Source: CAZTGZ01 sp964613385 (GTDB lineage Bacteria; Bacteroidota; Bacteroidia; NS11-12g; UBA9320). From it: 64,000 nucleotides of DNA. The notes under the pieces were generated by a model that worked only from the letters and a program-made list of their open reading frames with translations, was not told the origin of the DNA and made no database searches. How positions within the stretch are numbered: position 1 is the first letter of the stretch; every line of letters starts with the position of its first letter. The stretch spans positions 1 to 64,000 of the forward strand of contig CAZTGZ010000006.1 of NCBI GenBank assembly GCA_964613385.1, written 5' to 3'. Positions 51,967-61,789 of the stretch are shown piece by piece. A program made the translations under genes and the position numbers.

Positions 51967-53313
51967 TTATCTCCCGGTATAATTTTCTGGTTTGAGGGCG
52001 AGAAGTTCCTCTTTCACAGAATTGCTGATGTTCAAAGTTTGAATGAAAGAGTGCAGGCTTTCTTTTGTAATGGCCTCGTTGGTGCGGGTTAGTTGTTTTA
52101 AAGCTTCATAGGGTTTCTCGAAGCCTTCACGTCTCAATATGGTTTGAATGGCTTCTGCCAGTACCGCCCAATTTTGATCCAGGTCCCTTCGTATAGCATC
52201 CCTGTTCAACAGAAGTTTAGACATTCCTTTAGACAGACTTTGGCAAGCTATGAGCGTATGAGCCAGGGGTACCCCGATATTTCTCAAAACCGTACTGTCA
52301 GTTAAATCTCTCTGGAGGCGGGAGATGGGAAGTTTTGAAGATAGAAATTCCAGCATACTGTTGGCCAGGCCTAAATTTCCCTCAGCATTTTCGAAATCAA
52401 TGGGATTGACTTTATGTGGCATCGCAGAACTCCCAACTTCACCGGGTTTGATTTTTTGTTTGAAATACTCCATGCTGATATATGTCCAAACATCCCGGCA
52501 AAAATCAATGAGTATGGTGTTTATCCGCTTCATGGCATCAAACAATGCGGCTAAGTTGTCGTAATGTTCAATTTGTGTTGTCGGTTCTGAACGATTCAAA
52601 CCAAGGGCACGGGTGAAATCTCTGGCGAATTCATGCCAATCAATTTCCGGATAGGCGGCATAATGCGCATTCATGTTGCCGGTAGCTCCGCCGAACTTAC
52701 ATGAAAATGGAATTTCATGAAGCTGTCTCAATTGTTCTTTCAGGCGCACTTCGAAAACCTTCCATTCCTTGCCAAGAAAAGTTGGAGATGCCGGTTGACC
52801 ATGGGTTCTTGCCAGCATAGGTATTTCTTTCCATTCTTCAGCCTGTGCACCAATATGGTCGATAACATTTTCAACCACCGGCAACCATACCAGTTGCATA
52901 CACTGTTTTAAACTGAGCGGAATAGCTGTATTGTTGATGTCTTGAGATGTAAGTCCAAAGTGCACCCATTCTGATAAATCCCCTAAATTCAGATCGGTCA
53001 CCAAATCTTTGACAAAATACTCGACAGCTTTTACATCATGATTGGTCGTTTGTTCTGTTTCCTTCACAGCCAAAGCATCGCTCATATTAAATTGATAGGC
53101 TCTTGTTTTGAGCGCATCTGATAATTGGTCCACCCTTCGCTCATCATCCAGTGAACAAATCTTCTTCACCAAAGCAATGAAATATTCCGTCTCTACGATT
53201 ACTCTGTATTTTATCAATCCGAATTCGGATAAAAATGGCGCCAGCTCTTCACATTTAGACCTGTATCTGCCATCTATTGGTCCAATGGCGGTGAGTTCGG
53301 TGAGTTCAATCAT
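51967..53313 (-). CDS. purB: Adenylosuccinate lyase
   Basis: Cleaves SAICAR and adenylosuccinate in purine synthesis. The family signature SSAMPHKVNPIDFENAEG is present near residue 300, with the flexible signature loop Ser. Other active-site marks are LARTHGQPASPTFLGKE (general acid His) and TSQDINNTA. The 448-residue length and the architecture match the E. coli-type enzyme rather than the shorter Bacillus type. ATG start; a TAATTTCG box lies six bases before it. It heads a three-gene minus-strand unit and diverges from the endonuclease gene. Confidence 0.97.
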   Translation of the reverse strand: MIELTELTAIGPIDGRYRSKCEELAPFLSEFGLIKYRVIVETEYFIALVKKICSLDDERRVDQLSDALKTRAYQFNMSDALAVKETEQTTNHDVKAVEYFVKDLVTDLNLGDLSEWVHFGLTSQDINNTAIPLSLKQCMQLVWLPVVENVIDHIGAQAEEWKEIPMLARTHGQPASPTFLGKEWKVFEVRLKEQLRQLHEIPFSCKFGGATGNMNAHYAAYPEIDWHEFARDFTRALGLNRSEPTTQIEHYDNLAALFDAMKRINTILIDFCRDVWTYISMEYFKQKIKPGEVGSSAMPHKVNPIDFENAEGNLGLANSMLEFLSSKLPISRLQRDLTDSTVLRNIGVPLAHTLIACQSLSKGMSKLLLNRDAIRRDLDQNWAVLAEAIQTILRREGFEKPYEALKQLTRTNEAITKESLHSFIQTLNISNSVKEELLALKPENYTGR

Positions 53314-53319
53314 AATCCG

Positions 53320-53327
53320 CGAAATTA
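53320..53327 (-). promoter_or_regulatory. Putative -7 box of purB
   Basis: On the minus strand TAATTTCG matches TAnnTTTG at 7 of 8 positions and ends six bases before the purB ATG. Confidence 0.4.
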
Positions 53328-53361
53328 TGAATTACTTAAGAAGCAACTTCCATTCGACTTG

Positions 53362-53369
53362 TATCTTTG
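53362..53369 (+). promoter_or_regulatory. -7 box directly before the endonuclease gene
   Basis: TATCTTTG is an exact TAnnTTTG match ending four bases before the ATG at 53374. It overlaps the earlier in-frame ATG-type start at 53359, which is therefore unlikely to be used. Confidence 0.5.
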
Positions 53370-53373
53370 CAAA

Positions 53374-54921
53374 ATGAGAGCATCCTTTTACTTTTTGATG
53401 ATTTGGTTTTTTGGATATGTACCATCATCCCAAGCCTTATTATTTCCTGAGAAAGTATCATTTGGCAATGTGATCACAGGAGATAGTTCTGTAAAAAAAG
53501 TTTGGATTAAAAATGAAAGCAATTCCAGGCTCTCTCTAAGTTTTCATTTAAATGTCGGCAACTTTACACTGACACCAAGCGGATCAAGCCTTGACGCACA
53601 GGATAGCCTTGAAATGCAAATCAAATTTGCACCCGAACAAAACGTTATTTATCGAGGGTATATAATCATTTATACAAATCAGGTACCCGGACAGCACTTG
53701 ATCAGGCTCGAAGGAAATGGTAAGCTGTCCAATGCGTATTATGATGCTACATTTAATTTATATGATGAGGCACTCAAGTCGGCATTTAAGACCTTATTGG
53801 CTCAAGGATATCAGAGTTTAGGTTATAATTCTGCAAGGGATCAGATGTACGGATCGTTAGACAATCAATCCGGATGGGTAACCTGCGTATATACAGGCAG
53901 ACAAGCTCAATTTAACACCAGATCGGGAGCCACGTCAAATAATTTTAATTGTGAACACACCTGGCCTCAGAGCCTGTTTAGCAGCAATGAACCCATGCGC
54001 AGCGATATACATCATTTATTTTCAACAGATGAATCCGCAAACGCCAAAAGAGACAACGATCCATTTGGCGCAGTTTCTTCTCCAACCTGGAGTGTGGGAG
54101 GAAGTAAATGGGCGTCATCGGTATTTGAGCCCAGAAATGAACAAAAGGGTGCAACCGCAAGGGCCATGTTTTATTTTGTTTTGAGGTATGAGAACTACAG
54201 TGGTTTTCTGAATGCGCAGGAGCAGGTGCTTCGAACCTGGCACGTTCAATATCCACCGGCAACCTGGGAAAAAACGAGAAACGATGGGATTTATGCCTTG
54301 CAGAAAAACAGAAACCCTTTGACTGACTTTCCGGGATTTTTGGATAGGATATATACTTTTTCGGGAAGTGGCAACCGACCGTTCGTTTATCAGATACATT
54401 GGCAGCGGACATCACCCTCAACCATTCCGGCAGTTGAAAAGAAGATGCATGATACATTGTCATTGTGGATTTGCAATTCAGCAACAGGATTATGGCGTAT
54501 TGATTCGATGCGTACCAATGGAATTTGTTATCAGAATTTTCCGTTAGTATTAAATGCAGGAGAATGTGTTGAATTGAAGGTTTCGGAGCGCACAGATCCC
54601 TTACTTCCTGCTATAACCTTGTATTCTGAGAAAGGGATATATGAAGATAGTCTGAGATTTGTATACAAAAATGTGGGTTCTACCAGCTTTGTTAATTATC
54701 AACAGAAGCTTTTCCCCAATCCGGTTGATGGTGATGTATTGAAGTATCGGGGTGAAGCTTGTGAACTGACGATACGAGATATTTTAGGGAAGCTGGTCTT
54801 TTTCACCGATATAAAATCTGACTTTGACGAAATAGAAATTTCTAATCTAAAAACAGGTGTTTACTTTGCTACCATTAAAGTGGGGAACAAACTGCTTACA
54901 GAAAAAATTGTACGCAGATAA
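53374..54921 (+). CDS. Secreted endonuclease I with T9SS type A sorting domain
   Basis: 515 residues from ATG 53374. A signal peptide (FYFLMIWFFGYVPSSQA) and an ASH/choice-of-anchor beta-sandwich (about 20-120; VSFGNVITGDSSVKKVWIKN) precede the endonuclease I (EndA/NucM) core. Its metal-His motif is NCEHTWPQSLF followed by DIHHLFSTDE and AKRDNDPFG. The end (about 440-515; KLFPNPVDGDVLKYRG to LTEKIVRR) is a T9SS type A signal. The role is probably nutrient DNA scavenging or biofilm digestion outside the cell. It starts 60 bases from the divergent purB gene. Confidence 0.94.
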   Translation: MRASFYFLMIWFFGYVPSSQALLFPEKVSFGNVITGDSSVKKVWIKNESNSRLSLSFHLNVGNFTLTPSGSSLDAQDSLEMQIKFAPEQNVIYRGYIIIYTNQVPGQHLIRLEGNGKLSNAYYDATFNLYDEALKSAFKTLLAQGYQSLGYNSARDQMYGSLDNQSGWVTCVYTGRQAQFNTRSGATSNNFNCEHTWPQSLFSSNEPMRSDIHHLFSTDESANAKRDNDPFGAVSSPTWSVGGSKWASSVFEPRNEQKGATARAMFYFVLRYENYSGFLNAQEQVLRTWHVQYPPATWEKTRNDGIYALQKNRNPLTDFPGFLDRIYTFSGSGNRPFVYQIHWQRTSPSTIPAVEKKMHDTLSLWICNSATGLWRIDSMRTNGICYQNFPLVLNAGECVELKVSERTDPLLPAITLYSEKGIYEDSLRFVYKNVGSTSFVNYQQKLFPNPVDGDVLKYRGEACELTIRDILGKLVFFTDIKSDFDEIEISNLKTGVYFATIKVGNKLLTEKIVRR

Positions 54922-54934
54922 AAAAAACTAAAAC

Positions 54935-56683
54935 ATGAAGGCATTTTTTAAAATTGTATTGGCCACCCTGGTTGGTCAGGTAATTCTGTTGTTGATTTTG
55001 GTGCTTATTGGGCTGAGCGCTGTTTCTGGTCTTAAGAGAGAGGAAAAGAAAAGCATAGCGGATGGTTCGGTTTTACATTTAAAACTTAATTCGGTAATAT
55101 CAGATCAGGCACCTTCTGAAGATTTGGCCTTTTTCAACCAATTGAGTGGAGATATTTCAGCTCCATTGGGTTTGATTAATTTGGTGGAACGCATTAAGGT
55201 AGCTTCTAAGAATCCCAAAATAAAAGGGATATTTCTGGATCTGTCATTTTTTGAAGCCGGCTATGCGAAAGCGGATGAATTACATCGCGCAATGACAGAC
55301 TTTAAAAAGAGCGGTAAATTTATATATGCATACAGCGATTTTTATTATAACAATACATACTATCTGGCGAGTTCTGCCGACAAGGTTTATATGAATCCAC
55401 AAGGTGAAATGCTTTTTAATGGTTTGGTTTCAGATATTACATTTTTTAAAGGGGCATTAGAAAAGCTGGGCGTTGATGTTCAAGTGATCAGAAGAGGCAA
55501 ATTCAAAGGTGCTGTTGAGCCATTTACCCGCGATAATTTAAGTGAGGAGAATAAGGCACAGATTCAATCTTATATTGGATCTGTTTATGACGAATTGCTG
55601 AATGACATTGCGAAAAGCAGGAAAATGACTCCGGAAAGATTGAAGGAAATTGCCGGCGATATGTTGGTGAGAAGTCCGGAAGACGCAGTTAAATTTGGGT
55701 TGGTGGATCAGCTAAAATACAGAGATCAGGTATATGAATTAATCCGCAAGCAATTGAAGTTGAAAGAGGGAGATAAGATTCCATTCATTCAACCGGGCGA
55801 AATTGAGTTGCCTGAATCGAGCGGAAAGTCTGAGATTGCCTTTGTATTTGCAAGTGGAGATATCGTTAATGGCGAGGGTCAAAACGGTGAAGTTGGGGCA
55901 GATAAATTTGCTTCTTTATTGAGGAAATTGCGCAAAGACAAAAAAGTGAAGGCAGTAGTTTTAAGGGTGGATAGCAGAGGTGGAAGCGCTTTGGCTTCAG
56001 ATATCATCTGGAGGGAGACCATTTTATTGAAGGCGGCTAAGCCCTTAATCGTTTCGATGAGTGATGTGGCAGCCAGCGGCGGGTATTACATTGCTTGTGC
56101 TGCTGATACAATTGTAGCCTATCCGCAGACCATAACCGGCTCTATTGGTGTATTTGGTCTGGTTCCAAATGCTCAGAAATTGTTGAATGACAAATTGGGA
56201 ATCAACAGTGAATACGTCGGAACGGGAAATTATTCGGACTTTGGCAGAATAGACCGAGCGCTTACTCCTCAGGAATATGCAATTATTGACGGTATGGTAG
56301 GAAGGGTTTATGAAACGTTCAAGAAGCGTGTTGGGGATGGAAGAGGTATGACAGTTGAAATGGTGGACTCATTTGGTCAGGGCCGTGTTTGGACAGGAAG
56401 TATGGCAAAGGCACGCGGATTGGTAGATGTGATGGGTGGATATGAAAAGGCATTGGAAATTGCTGCTTTTAAGGCCGGATTAAAGGAATATGTTGTATCG
56501 GAATATCCTAAAAACCGTTCCGTATTTGAGGAATTGATGGGGAAATTTAATCAGGAAGAAACAGCAAGAAATATGTTGAAAAAAGAATTGGGTTCAGCTT
56601 ATTCTACATACTTGAGTATCAGAAAGTTGAATGAACTGAGTGGGGTGGTTGCCTGGTTCCCGTATGAAATAAATTTTAAGTAA
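54935..56683 (+). CDS. sppA: Signal peptide peptidase SppA, 67K type
   Basis: Inner-membrane serine protease that degrades cleaved signal peptides. An N-terminal helix (about 8-32) and two tandem ClpP-like halves are present. The Ser-Lys dyad is split between halves as in E. coli SppA: K191 in RGKFKGAVEPF and S381 in AASGGYYIACAAD. The 582-residue length fits the long form. It follows the endonuclease gene by 13 bases on the same strand, with no promoter between them. Confidence 0.96.
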   Translation: MKAFFKIVLATLVGQVILLLILVLIGLSAVSGLKREEKKSIADGSVLHLKLNSVISDQAPSEDLAFFNQLSGDISAPLGLINLVERIKVASKNPKIKGIFLDLSFFEAGYAKADELHRAMTDFKKSGKFIYAYSDFYYNNTYYLASSADKVYMNPQGEMLFNGLVSDITFFKGALEKLGVDVQVIRRGKFKGAVEPFTRDNLSEENKAQIQSYIGSVYDELLNDIAKSRKMTPERLKEIAGDMLVRSPEDAVKFGLVDQLKYRDQVYELIRKQLKLKEGDKIPFIQPGEIELPESSGKSEIAFVFASGDIVNGEGQNGEVGADKFASLLRKLRKDKKVKAVVLRVDSRGGSALASDIIWRETILLKAAKPLIVSMSDVAASGGYYIACAADTIVAYPQTITGSIGVFGLVPNAQKLLNDKLGINSEYVGTGNYSDFGRIDRALTPQEYAIIDGMVGRVYETFKKRVGDGRGMTVEMVDSFGQGRVWTGSMAKARGLVDVMGGYEKALEIAAFKAGLKEYVVSEYPKNRSVFEELMGKFNQEETARNMLKKELGSAYSTYLSIRKLNELSGVVAWFPYEINFK

Positions 56684-56752
56684 CTGTTTTAAACAACATT
56701 TGTCATTTTTTTATGACGATTTAATTGATATTTTCGCACATTCCAGAAGCGT

Positions 56753-59700
56753 ATGTGCAGTCTTAAAAATTTATTTTCCAGGTCGATTTTAGCCTTGTTG
56801 ATGTTGTTAGCAATATCTCCTGTTCAGGCACAAAAAGAAGGAAACATTTGGTATTTCGGCAGTAAAGCCGGTTTGGATTTTAATTCGGGAACCCCGGTGG
56901 CAGTTTCGGATGGTCAAATTCAAACGGATGAGGGTGTGGCGGCAATCTGCAGTAAAACGGGTAGTTTGATTATGTACACCGACGGAATTAAGGTATGGGA
57001 TAAAACGCATACGGTAATGCCGAATGGTTCCGGACTGCTTGGAGATCCTTCTGCTACGCAAAGCGGGGTTATTGTGCCACAACCAGTCAGAGGGAATAGA
57101 TATTATTTATTTGCGGTTAAAGATGACGGTGGTTCATTGTCATATAGCGTGATTGATACCAATGCCAACAGTGGTAAAGGCGATGTATTGTCATTCGAAA
57201 AAAATAAAATATTGCTAACAGGTTCATGTGAGAAAATTACTGCTGTTAAGCATGCTAACAAAGTTGATACATGGATTATAGCGCATGAATGGGGTAATAA
57301 CCGATTCGTTGCCTATTTGCTTCGGTCGACAGGTTTGGTAACCACTCCGGTTGTTTCCGCCGTTGGCACACCAGTTGGTCCAAGTACATCAAAAGCAAAC
57401 GTCGGATATTCAAAGGGTTGTTTGAAGTTATCACCCGATGGTTCGAAATTGGTCAATCCAGTGGTTGGTAGTCAGGCAACGAATGTCGATGGATTTTGGG
57501 AATTGTATGATTTTGACAATCAAACGGGAATTATCTCCAATCCCATGTATTTTACCCAGTCAAATAAGCCTTCCACGGTTGCCGGATATGACGGAGTGTA
57601 TGGAGCCGAATTTTCACCTAACGGCAGATTCCTGTATTTAGCTTGTCGTAGGACGAGCGCAGGCGTTAACGACCGGATTTATCAATATGATCTGAGAGCC
57701 GGAAATAGAACATTTGCAGATATCAATGCGAGTGCTGTTGAAGTAGCCCCAAGTTCAGGTGGTGGAATCAACAATTCCTATGGTACCATGCAGATTGGAC
57801 CGGATGAACGCATTTATATTTCGAGGTGGCATACGTCAGGAACTTCCTACCTGTCGATCATACGTAAACCAAATTGTAAAGGTTCTGCCTGTGATTATGT
57901 CTCCAATGGAATTAATCTCTCCAGTGGTAAATACTCCCGTTGGGGTTTGCCGACTTATATCAGCTCTTTCTTTAACAAGCCGGAATTTGAATTCGGAGAT
58001 CCGGATCCAAATAATTACGGACTTTGTTTTGGAGATTCTACCGAATTTTGGGTATTAGATACTACTGGAGTTGATTCTGTCCACTGGCTATTTGGCGATG
58101 CGGCTTCAGGTTCCGCCAATTTTTCGAATGCTTTTTCACCGAAACATGTTTTTACCCGAGATACAACCTTTCTCGTTCAGGCGGTTATTTTTAGAAAAAA
58201 TACTTTTTCGAGTTGTCTGATGGACACCGTGAAGCAATTCGTGACCATTTTCCCCAACCCGGTCGTATCTCTCGGGCGTGATACCAGTTTGTGCAAAGGG
58301 GAATCCATGTATTTCAATGCTCTGCAATCCAAGGCCACTTATGTTTGGCATAATGCATCTACCGGTCCGAACTATACATCCTCCAAAACAGAGATGGTCT
58401 GGGTAAAAGTCACCATAGGGGGCTGTCATACTTACGACACCGCATTGGTAACTGTTTATGATTTTCCCACCCCGGATTTAGGTGCAGATACTGTCATGTG
58501 CAACATTGATAGCCTGGTAAAAATACCGGGTAAAGCGGAAAAATATTTATGGGATAATAGTTCAACAGACACTTTCAGAGTTATCAAGAATCCTGGAACG
58601 TATTGGGTAGAAGCGAGTAATTATCGTTGCAAAACGCGAGATTCCGTTGTTGTGGGAATTTCATATGTACCCGTTTTCAATTTAGGAAAAGACAGCACCT
58701 TGTGCACTTCTGATAGCATCAGCCTAGCTGTTTATATACCTACAGCCAAATTGACCTATTTATGGTCAAATGCTGCCACAGATTCCATGATTAAGGTTAA
58801 GAGCCCGGGAGGTACTTATTGGGTAAGGGCTTCAGATTCACTATGCAGTTATACAGATACCGTAAAAATCTCATTCGTTGGTCCAAAATCACTGAATTTG
58901 GGACCGGATCAGAAAATTTGTAATGGTGATACAGCCAGATTCAGGGCAACCATTCCGGGTGTTACGAATTATACCTGGCAGGACAATAAAAAGGATTCTG
59001 TATATAAAGCTACGGCCCAGGGCAAGTATTGGGTGGATGTATTCGACGGTTATTGCAAGTTGAATGATACCATTCAATTAACGGTTGTATATCCAATTCC
59101 TGTGAATCTTGGCAACGATACGACCCTGTGCACCGGCGCTACTTTACGGCCTTTGGAATTTGTCATTCCCAACCATTCATATATTTGGAACGGTGACCCA
59201 ACCAAGACCGATACTACCATTACCAAAACAGGAAAATATTGGGTAGATGTAAGAGATGAACCGGATAGGAAGTGTCTGGCAACCGATACTATTTATGTGA
59301 CCTTTAAAAATCCGAAGGCATTCAACCTGGGAAATGATACTGTTTTGTGTGTCGGACAATCCGTTAACCTAAATGCAAGTTCGGTGGCACCGGTTATTTC
59401 AGCGGTTTGGAATGACGCATTAACGGGATTGAGCCGTGGCAATAATCCGACCATGGTTAAACATAAGCTGGTTATTAATGATGGTATTTGTATTTCGTCC
59501 GATTCTATTAACATATCATATAAGCCTTCATTGAATATTAATCTGGGTCCGGATGTGCAGTTGTGCGATGTGGCTACATTAAATAAAGATATCACCGACC
59601 CAAATGCCACTGTGTATGAATGGTTGGATGGATCAGGAGCATTTCTTAGCGGCTCAAATGCTTATACAATTACCAATCCCGGAGGACAATTTGTCGGACG

Positions 59701-60460
59701 GGTTTCAGATGGGCTTTGCAGTAAGTCGGATACAATTGTTGTTACTTACCTCAATACCCCGGTTGTAGATTTGGGTGTAGATCAAATTCTTTGTGACGCA
59801 GCCACTTTTGATTATGATTTCACAACGTTGGATGCAGACAATATTTTATGGAGTAACGGAAGTTCAGCCAAGACCTTAACTGTATCAAGTGCAGGGACTT
59901 ATTGGATCAGAGCAAGCAAAGGAAGTTGTATGGATGAAGATTCGGTTATTTTTGGTTATACCAGTGCCCCGGATTTGGACTTTGGATTTATGGATACTTC
60001 TTTATGTGAACCGACCTGGTTTAGTTATGACTTCTCATTGCCACATACAACGTATCTCTGGAGCGGCGGAAGCACTACACCGGATAACCGCTTCAATACT
60101 AAAGGTACACATTGGGTTGTAGCGACTAATATTTGCGGAAGTGACAGTATTTGGGTGAATATTGATATTGATGAATTTGGTTGTTTCGTGGTGTTTCCGA
60201 ATGCATTTTCACCCAACGAGAATTTGGTAAATGATGTTTTCCGACCTATTGGAAATGTACTTGAATTCCTCGACATGATCATCTACAACAAGTGGGGAGA
60301 GAAAATATATGAAGGTCCTGCGGCTAAAGGTTGGGATGGAAACTACAATGGTGTTCCGGCTCCACAAGGAGTATACATGTATACAGTAAGCTACCGAAAA
60401 GTATCAGGGGGATATCCCAGAAGATATACCGAACACGGTGTTGTTCATCTGGTTCGCTAA
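56753..60460 (+). CDS. Large secreted T9SS type B protein with propeller-like N-terminus and nine repeats
   Basis: 1235 residues. A signal peptide (FSRSILALLMLLAISPVQAQ) leads to a propeller-like N-terminal region (about 27-410; NIWYFGSKAGLDF, GVAAICSKTGSLIMYTDG, KLSPDGSKLVNPV). A PKD-like domain follows (about 420-500), then nine Ig-like repeats of about 70-80 residues, mostly opening with LG-x-D-x-x-LC (RDTSLCKGES, LGADTVMCNI, LGKDSTLCTS, LGPDQKICNG and others). The C-terminal 90 residues (VFPNAFSPNENLVNDVF, IYNKWGEKIYEG) are a gliding-motility-type sorting domain. A TATTTTCG box (56729-56736) lies 16 bases upstream. Function unknown; perhaps adhesion. Confidence 0.92.
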   Translation: MCSLKNLFSRSILALLMLLAISPVQAQKEGNIWYFGSKAGLDFNSGTPVAVSDGQIQTDEGVAAICSKTGSLIMYTDGIKVWDKTHTVMPNGSGLLGDPSATQSGVIVPQPVRGNRYYLFAVKDDGGSLSYSVIDTNANSGKGDVLSFEKNKILLTGSCEKITAVKHANKVDTWIIAHEWGNNRFVAYLLRSTGLVTTPVVSAVGTPVGPSTSKANVGYSKGCLKLSPDGSKLVNPVVGSQATNVDGFWELYDFDNQTGIISNPMYFTQSNKPSTVAGYDGVYGAEFSPNGRFLYLACRRTSAGVNDRIYQYDLRAGNRTFADINASAVEVAPSSGGGINNSYGTMQIGPDERIYISRWHTSGTSYLSIIRKPNCKGSACDYVSNGINLSSGKYSRWGLPTYISSFFNKPEFEFGDPDPNNYGLCFGDSTEFWVLDTTGVDSVHWLFGDAASGSANFSNAFSPKHVFTRDTTFLVQAVIFRKNTFSSCLMDTVKQFVTIFPNPVVSLGRDTSLCKGESMYFNALQSKATYVWHNASTGPNYTSSKTEMVWVKVTIGGCHTYDTALVTVYDFPTPDLGADTVMCNIDSLVKIPGKAEKYLWDNSSTDTFRVIKNPGTYWVEASNYRCKTRDSVVVGISYVPVFNLGKDSTLCTSDSISLAVYIPTAKLTYLWSNAATDSMIKVKSPGGTYWVRASDSLCSYTDTVKISFVGPKSLNLGPDQKICNGDTARFRATIPGVTNYTWQDNKKDSVYKATAQGKYWVDVFDGYCKLNDTIQLTVVYPIPVNLGNDTTLCTGATLRPLEFVIPNHSYIWNGDPTKTDTTITKTGKYWVDVRDEPDRKCLATDTIYVTFKNPKAFNLGNDTVLCVGQSVNLNASSVAPVISAVWNDALTGLSRGNNPTMVKHKLVINDGICISSDSINISYKPSLNINLGPDVQLCDVATLNKDITDPNATVYEWLDGSGAFLSGSNAYTITNPGGQFVGRVSDGLCSKSDTIVVTYLNTPVVDLGVDQILCDAATFDYDFTTLDADNILWSNGSSAKTLTVSSAGTYWIRASKGSCMDEDSVIFGYTSAPDLDFGFMDTSLCEPTWFSYDFSLPHTTYLWSGGSTTPDNRFNTKGTHWVVATNICGSDSIWVNIDIDEFGCFVVFPNAFSPNENLVNDVFRPIGNVLEFLDMIIYNKWGEKIYEGPAAKGWDGNYNGVPAPQGVYMYTVSYRKVSGGYPRRYTEHGVVHLVR

Positions 60461-60473
60461 AAACCGGAAATTC

Positions 60474-61697
60474 CTATATGGAAGAAAGTGTTTGAAGGAT
60501 TTTTTCGCAGCTTTCCAGCATCTGTGATTCATTGATAACCAGTGGTGGTGCAAACCTAATGATGTTTTCGTGGGTTTGCTTGGCGAGAATTCCGTTGTCT
60601 TTCAGCCTATAGCATATTTCTTTAGCGCTTATTTTGGATAGAGATTCATCTATTTCCACCGCATTGAGCAATCCTTTGCCCCGGATGTCGAGGATGAAAT
60701 CAAAACTCAGATTTGTCTTTAGAAAATTTCTGAAAATCATTCCCATTTCTTCAGCGTTTTGGGAAAGATTTTCATCCAACAAAACTTGAACGGCAGTGGT
60801 GGCCACCGCACAAGCCAGAGGGTTTCCCCCAAAAGTTGACCCATGTTCTCCCGGTTTGATGGTTAACATGATTTCATGATTGGTCAATACGGCAGAAACG
60901 GGTAAAACACCACCGGAAAGTGCTTTTCCGAGTACTAAAATATCCGGTTTTACATCTTCATGGTCGCAAGCCAATAAACTACCCGTTCTTCCCAATCCGG
61001 TTTGAACTTCGTCGGCAATCATTAAAACCTGATTTCTGGTACACAATTCCCTTACTTTTTTGAGATATCCTTCATCGGGAATGATGACACCCGCTTCGCC
61101 TTGCACCGGCTCGAGCATAAATCCTGCTACATCCGGATCTTTGAGCGCCTGCTCTAAAGCAATGACGTCGTTATAAGGTATAACTTCAAAACCGGGGACA
61201 AAGGGTCCGAAATTCTGATAGCTCGATGGATCGGTAGATGCTGAGATAGCGACGATGGATCGCCCCCAAAAATTGCCCTGTACAAATACGATTTTAACTT
61301 TGTTTGTGTCAATCCCTTTAACTGAATATCCCCAACGCCTGCATAATTTCACTGCTGTTTCGCAAGCCTCGACACCACTATTCATGGGTAAAATTCTGTC
61401 AAATCCGAAAACCCGGGTCATAAATTCTTCAAATGGACCCAATTGATCATTATAAAACGCGCGGCTGGTTAAGGTAAGCTGCTGTGCCTGATTGATCAGC
61501 GTATCAATTATTTTTGGATGACAATGCCCTTGATTTACAGCACTATAAGCTGAAAGAAAGTCGGCGTATTTTCTACCTTCCGTGTCCCAAACATAAACGC
61601 CGGATCCTTTCGTTAATACCACAGGAATTGGACTGTAGTTGTAAGCTCCGAACTTTGATTCGAGATCGATATAGTGATTTTGATCGGTTAAAATCAT
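60474..61697 (-). CDS. rocD: Ornithine aminotransferase
   Basis: Moves the delta-amino group of ornithine to 2-oxoglutarate, linking arginine and proline metabolism. Class III PLP fold: MNSGVEACETAVKLCRRWGY, MIADEVQTGLGRTGSLLACD and the Schiff-base Lys in LVLGKALSGGVLPVSAVL; GEHGSTFGGNPLACAV is the OAT-type signature. The opening (NHYIDLESKFGAYNYSPIPV) matches OAT rather than acetylornithine aminotransferase. 407 residues. ATG start, four bases after an exact -7 box. Confidence 0.96.
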   Translation of the reverse strand: MILTDQNHYIDLESKFGAYNYSPIPVVLTKGSGVYVWDTEGRKYADFLSAYSAVNQGHCHPKIIDTLINQAQQLTLTSRAFYNDQLGPFEEFMTRVFGFDRILPMNSGVEACETAVKLCRRWGYSVKGIDTNKVKIVFVQGNFWGRSIVAISASTDPSSYQNFGPFVPGFEVIPYNDVIALEQALKDPDVAGFMLEPVQGEAGVIIPDEGYLKKVRELCTRNQVLMIADEVQTGLGRTGSLLACDHEDVKPDILVLGKALSGGVLPVSAVLTNHEIMLTIKPGEHGSTFGGNPLACAVATTAVQVLLDENLSQNAEEMGMIFRNFLKTNLSFDFILDIRGKGLLNAVEIDESLSKISAKEICYRLKDNGILAKQTHENIIRFAPPLVINESQMLESCEKILQTLSSI

Positions 61698-61701
61698 GGC
61701 G

Positions 61702-61709
61702 CAAATTTA
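61702..61709 (-). promoter_or_regulatory. -7 box directly before rocD
   Basis: On the minus strand TAAATTTG is an exact TAnnTTTG match, four bases before the rocD ATG. Confidence 0.5.
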
Positions 61710-61789
61710 ACCCTGATGGCTTTAACCTTTCAGTAATGACATAAAGATTGCGATGAAAGAAGTGAACATGGTTAAATTCGTTCTTCGAA

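Noticed and set aside
56684..56752. Small hairpin GTCAT-T6-ATGAC after sppA as a terminator
   Set aside because: The stem has only five AT-rich pairs and is not followed by a T-run, so it is too weak to call.
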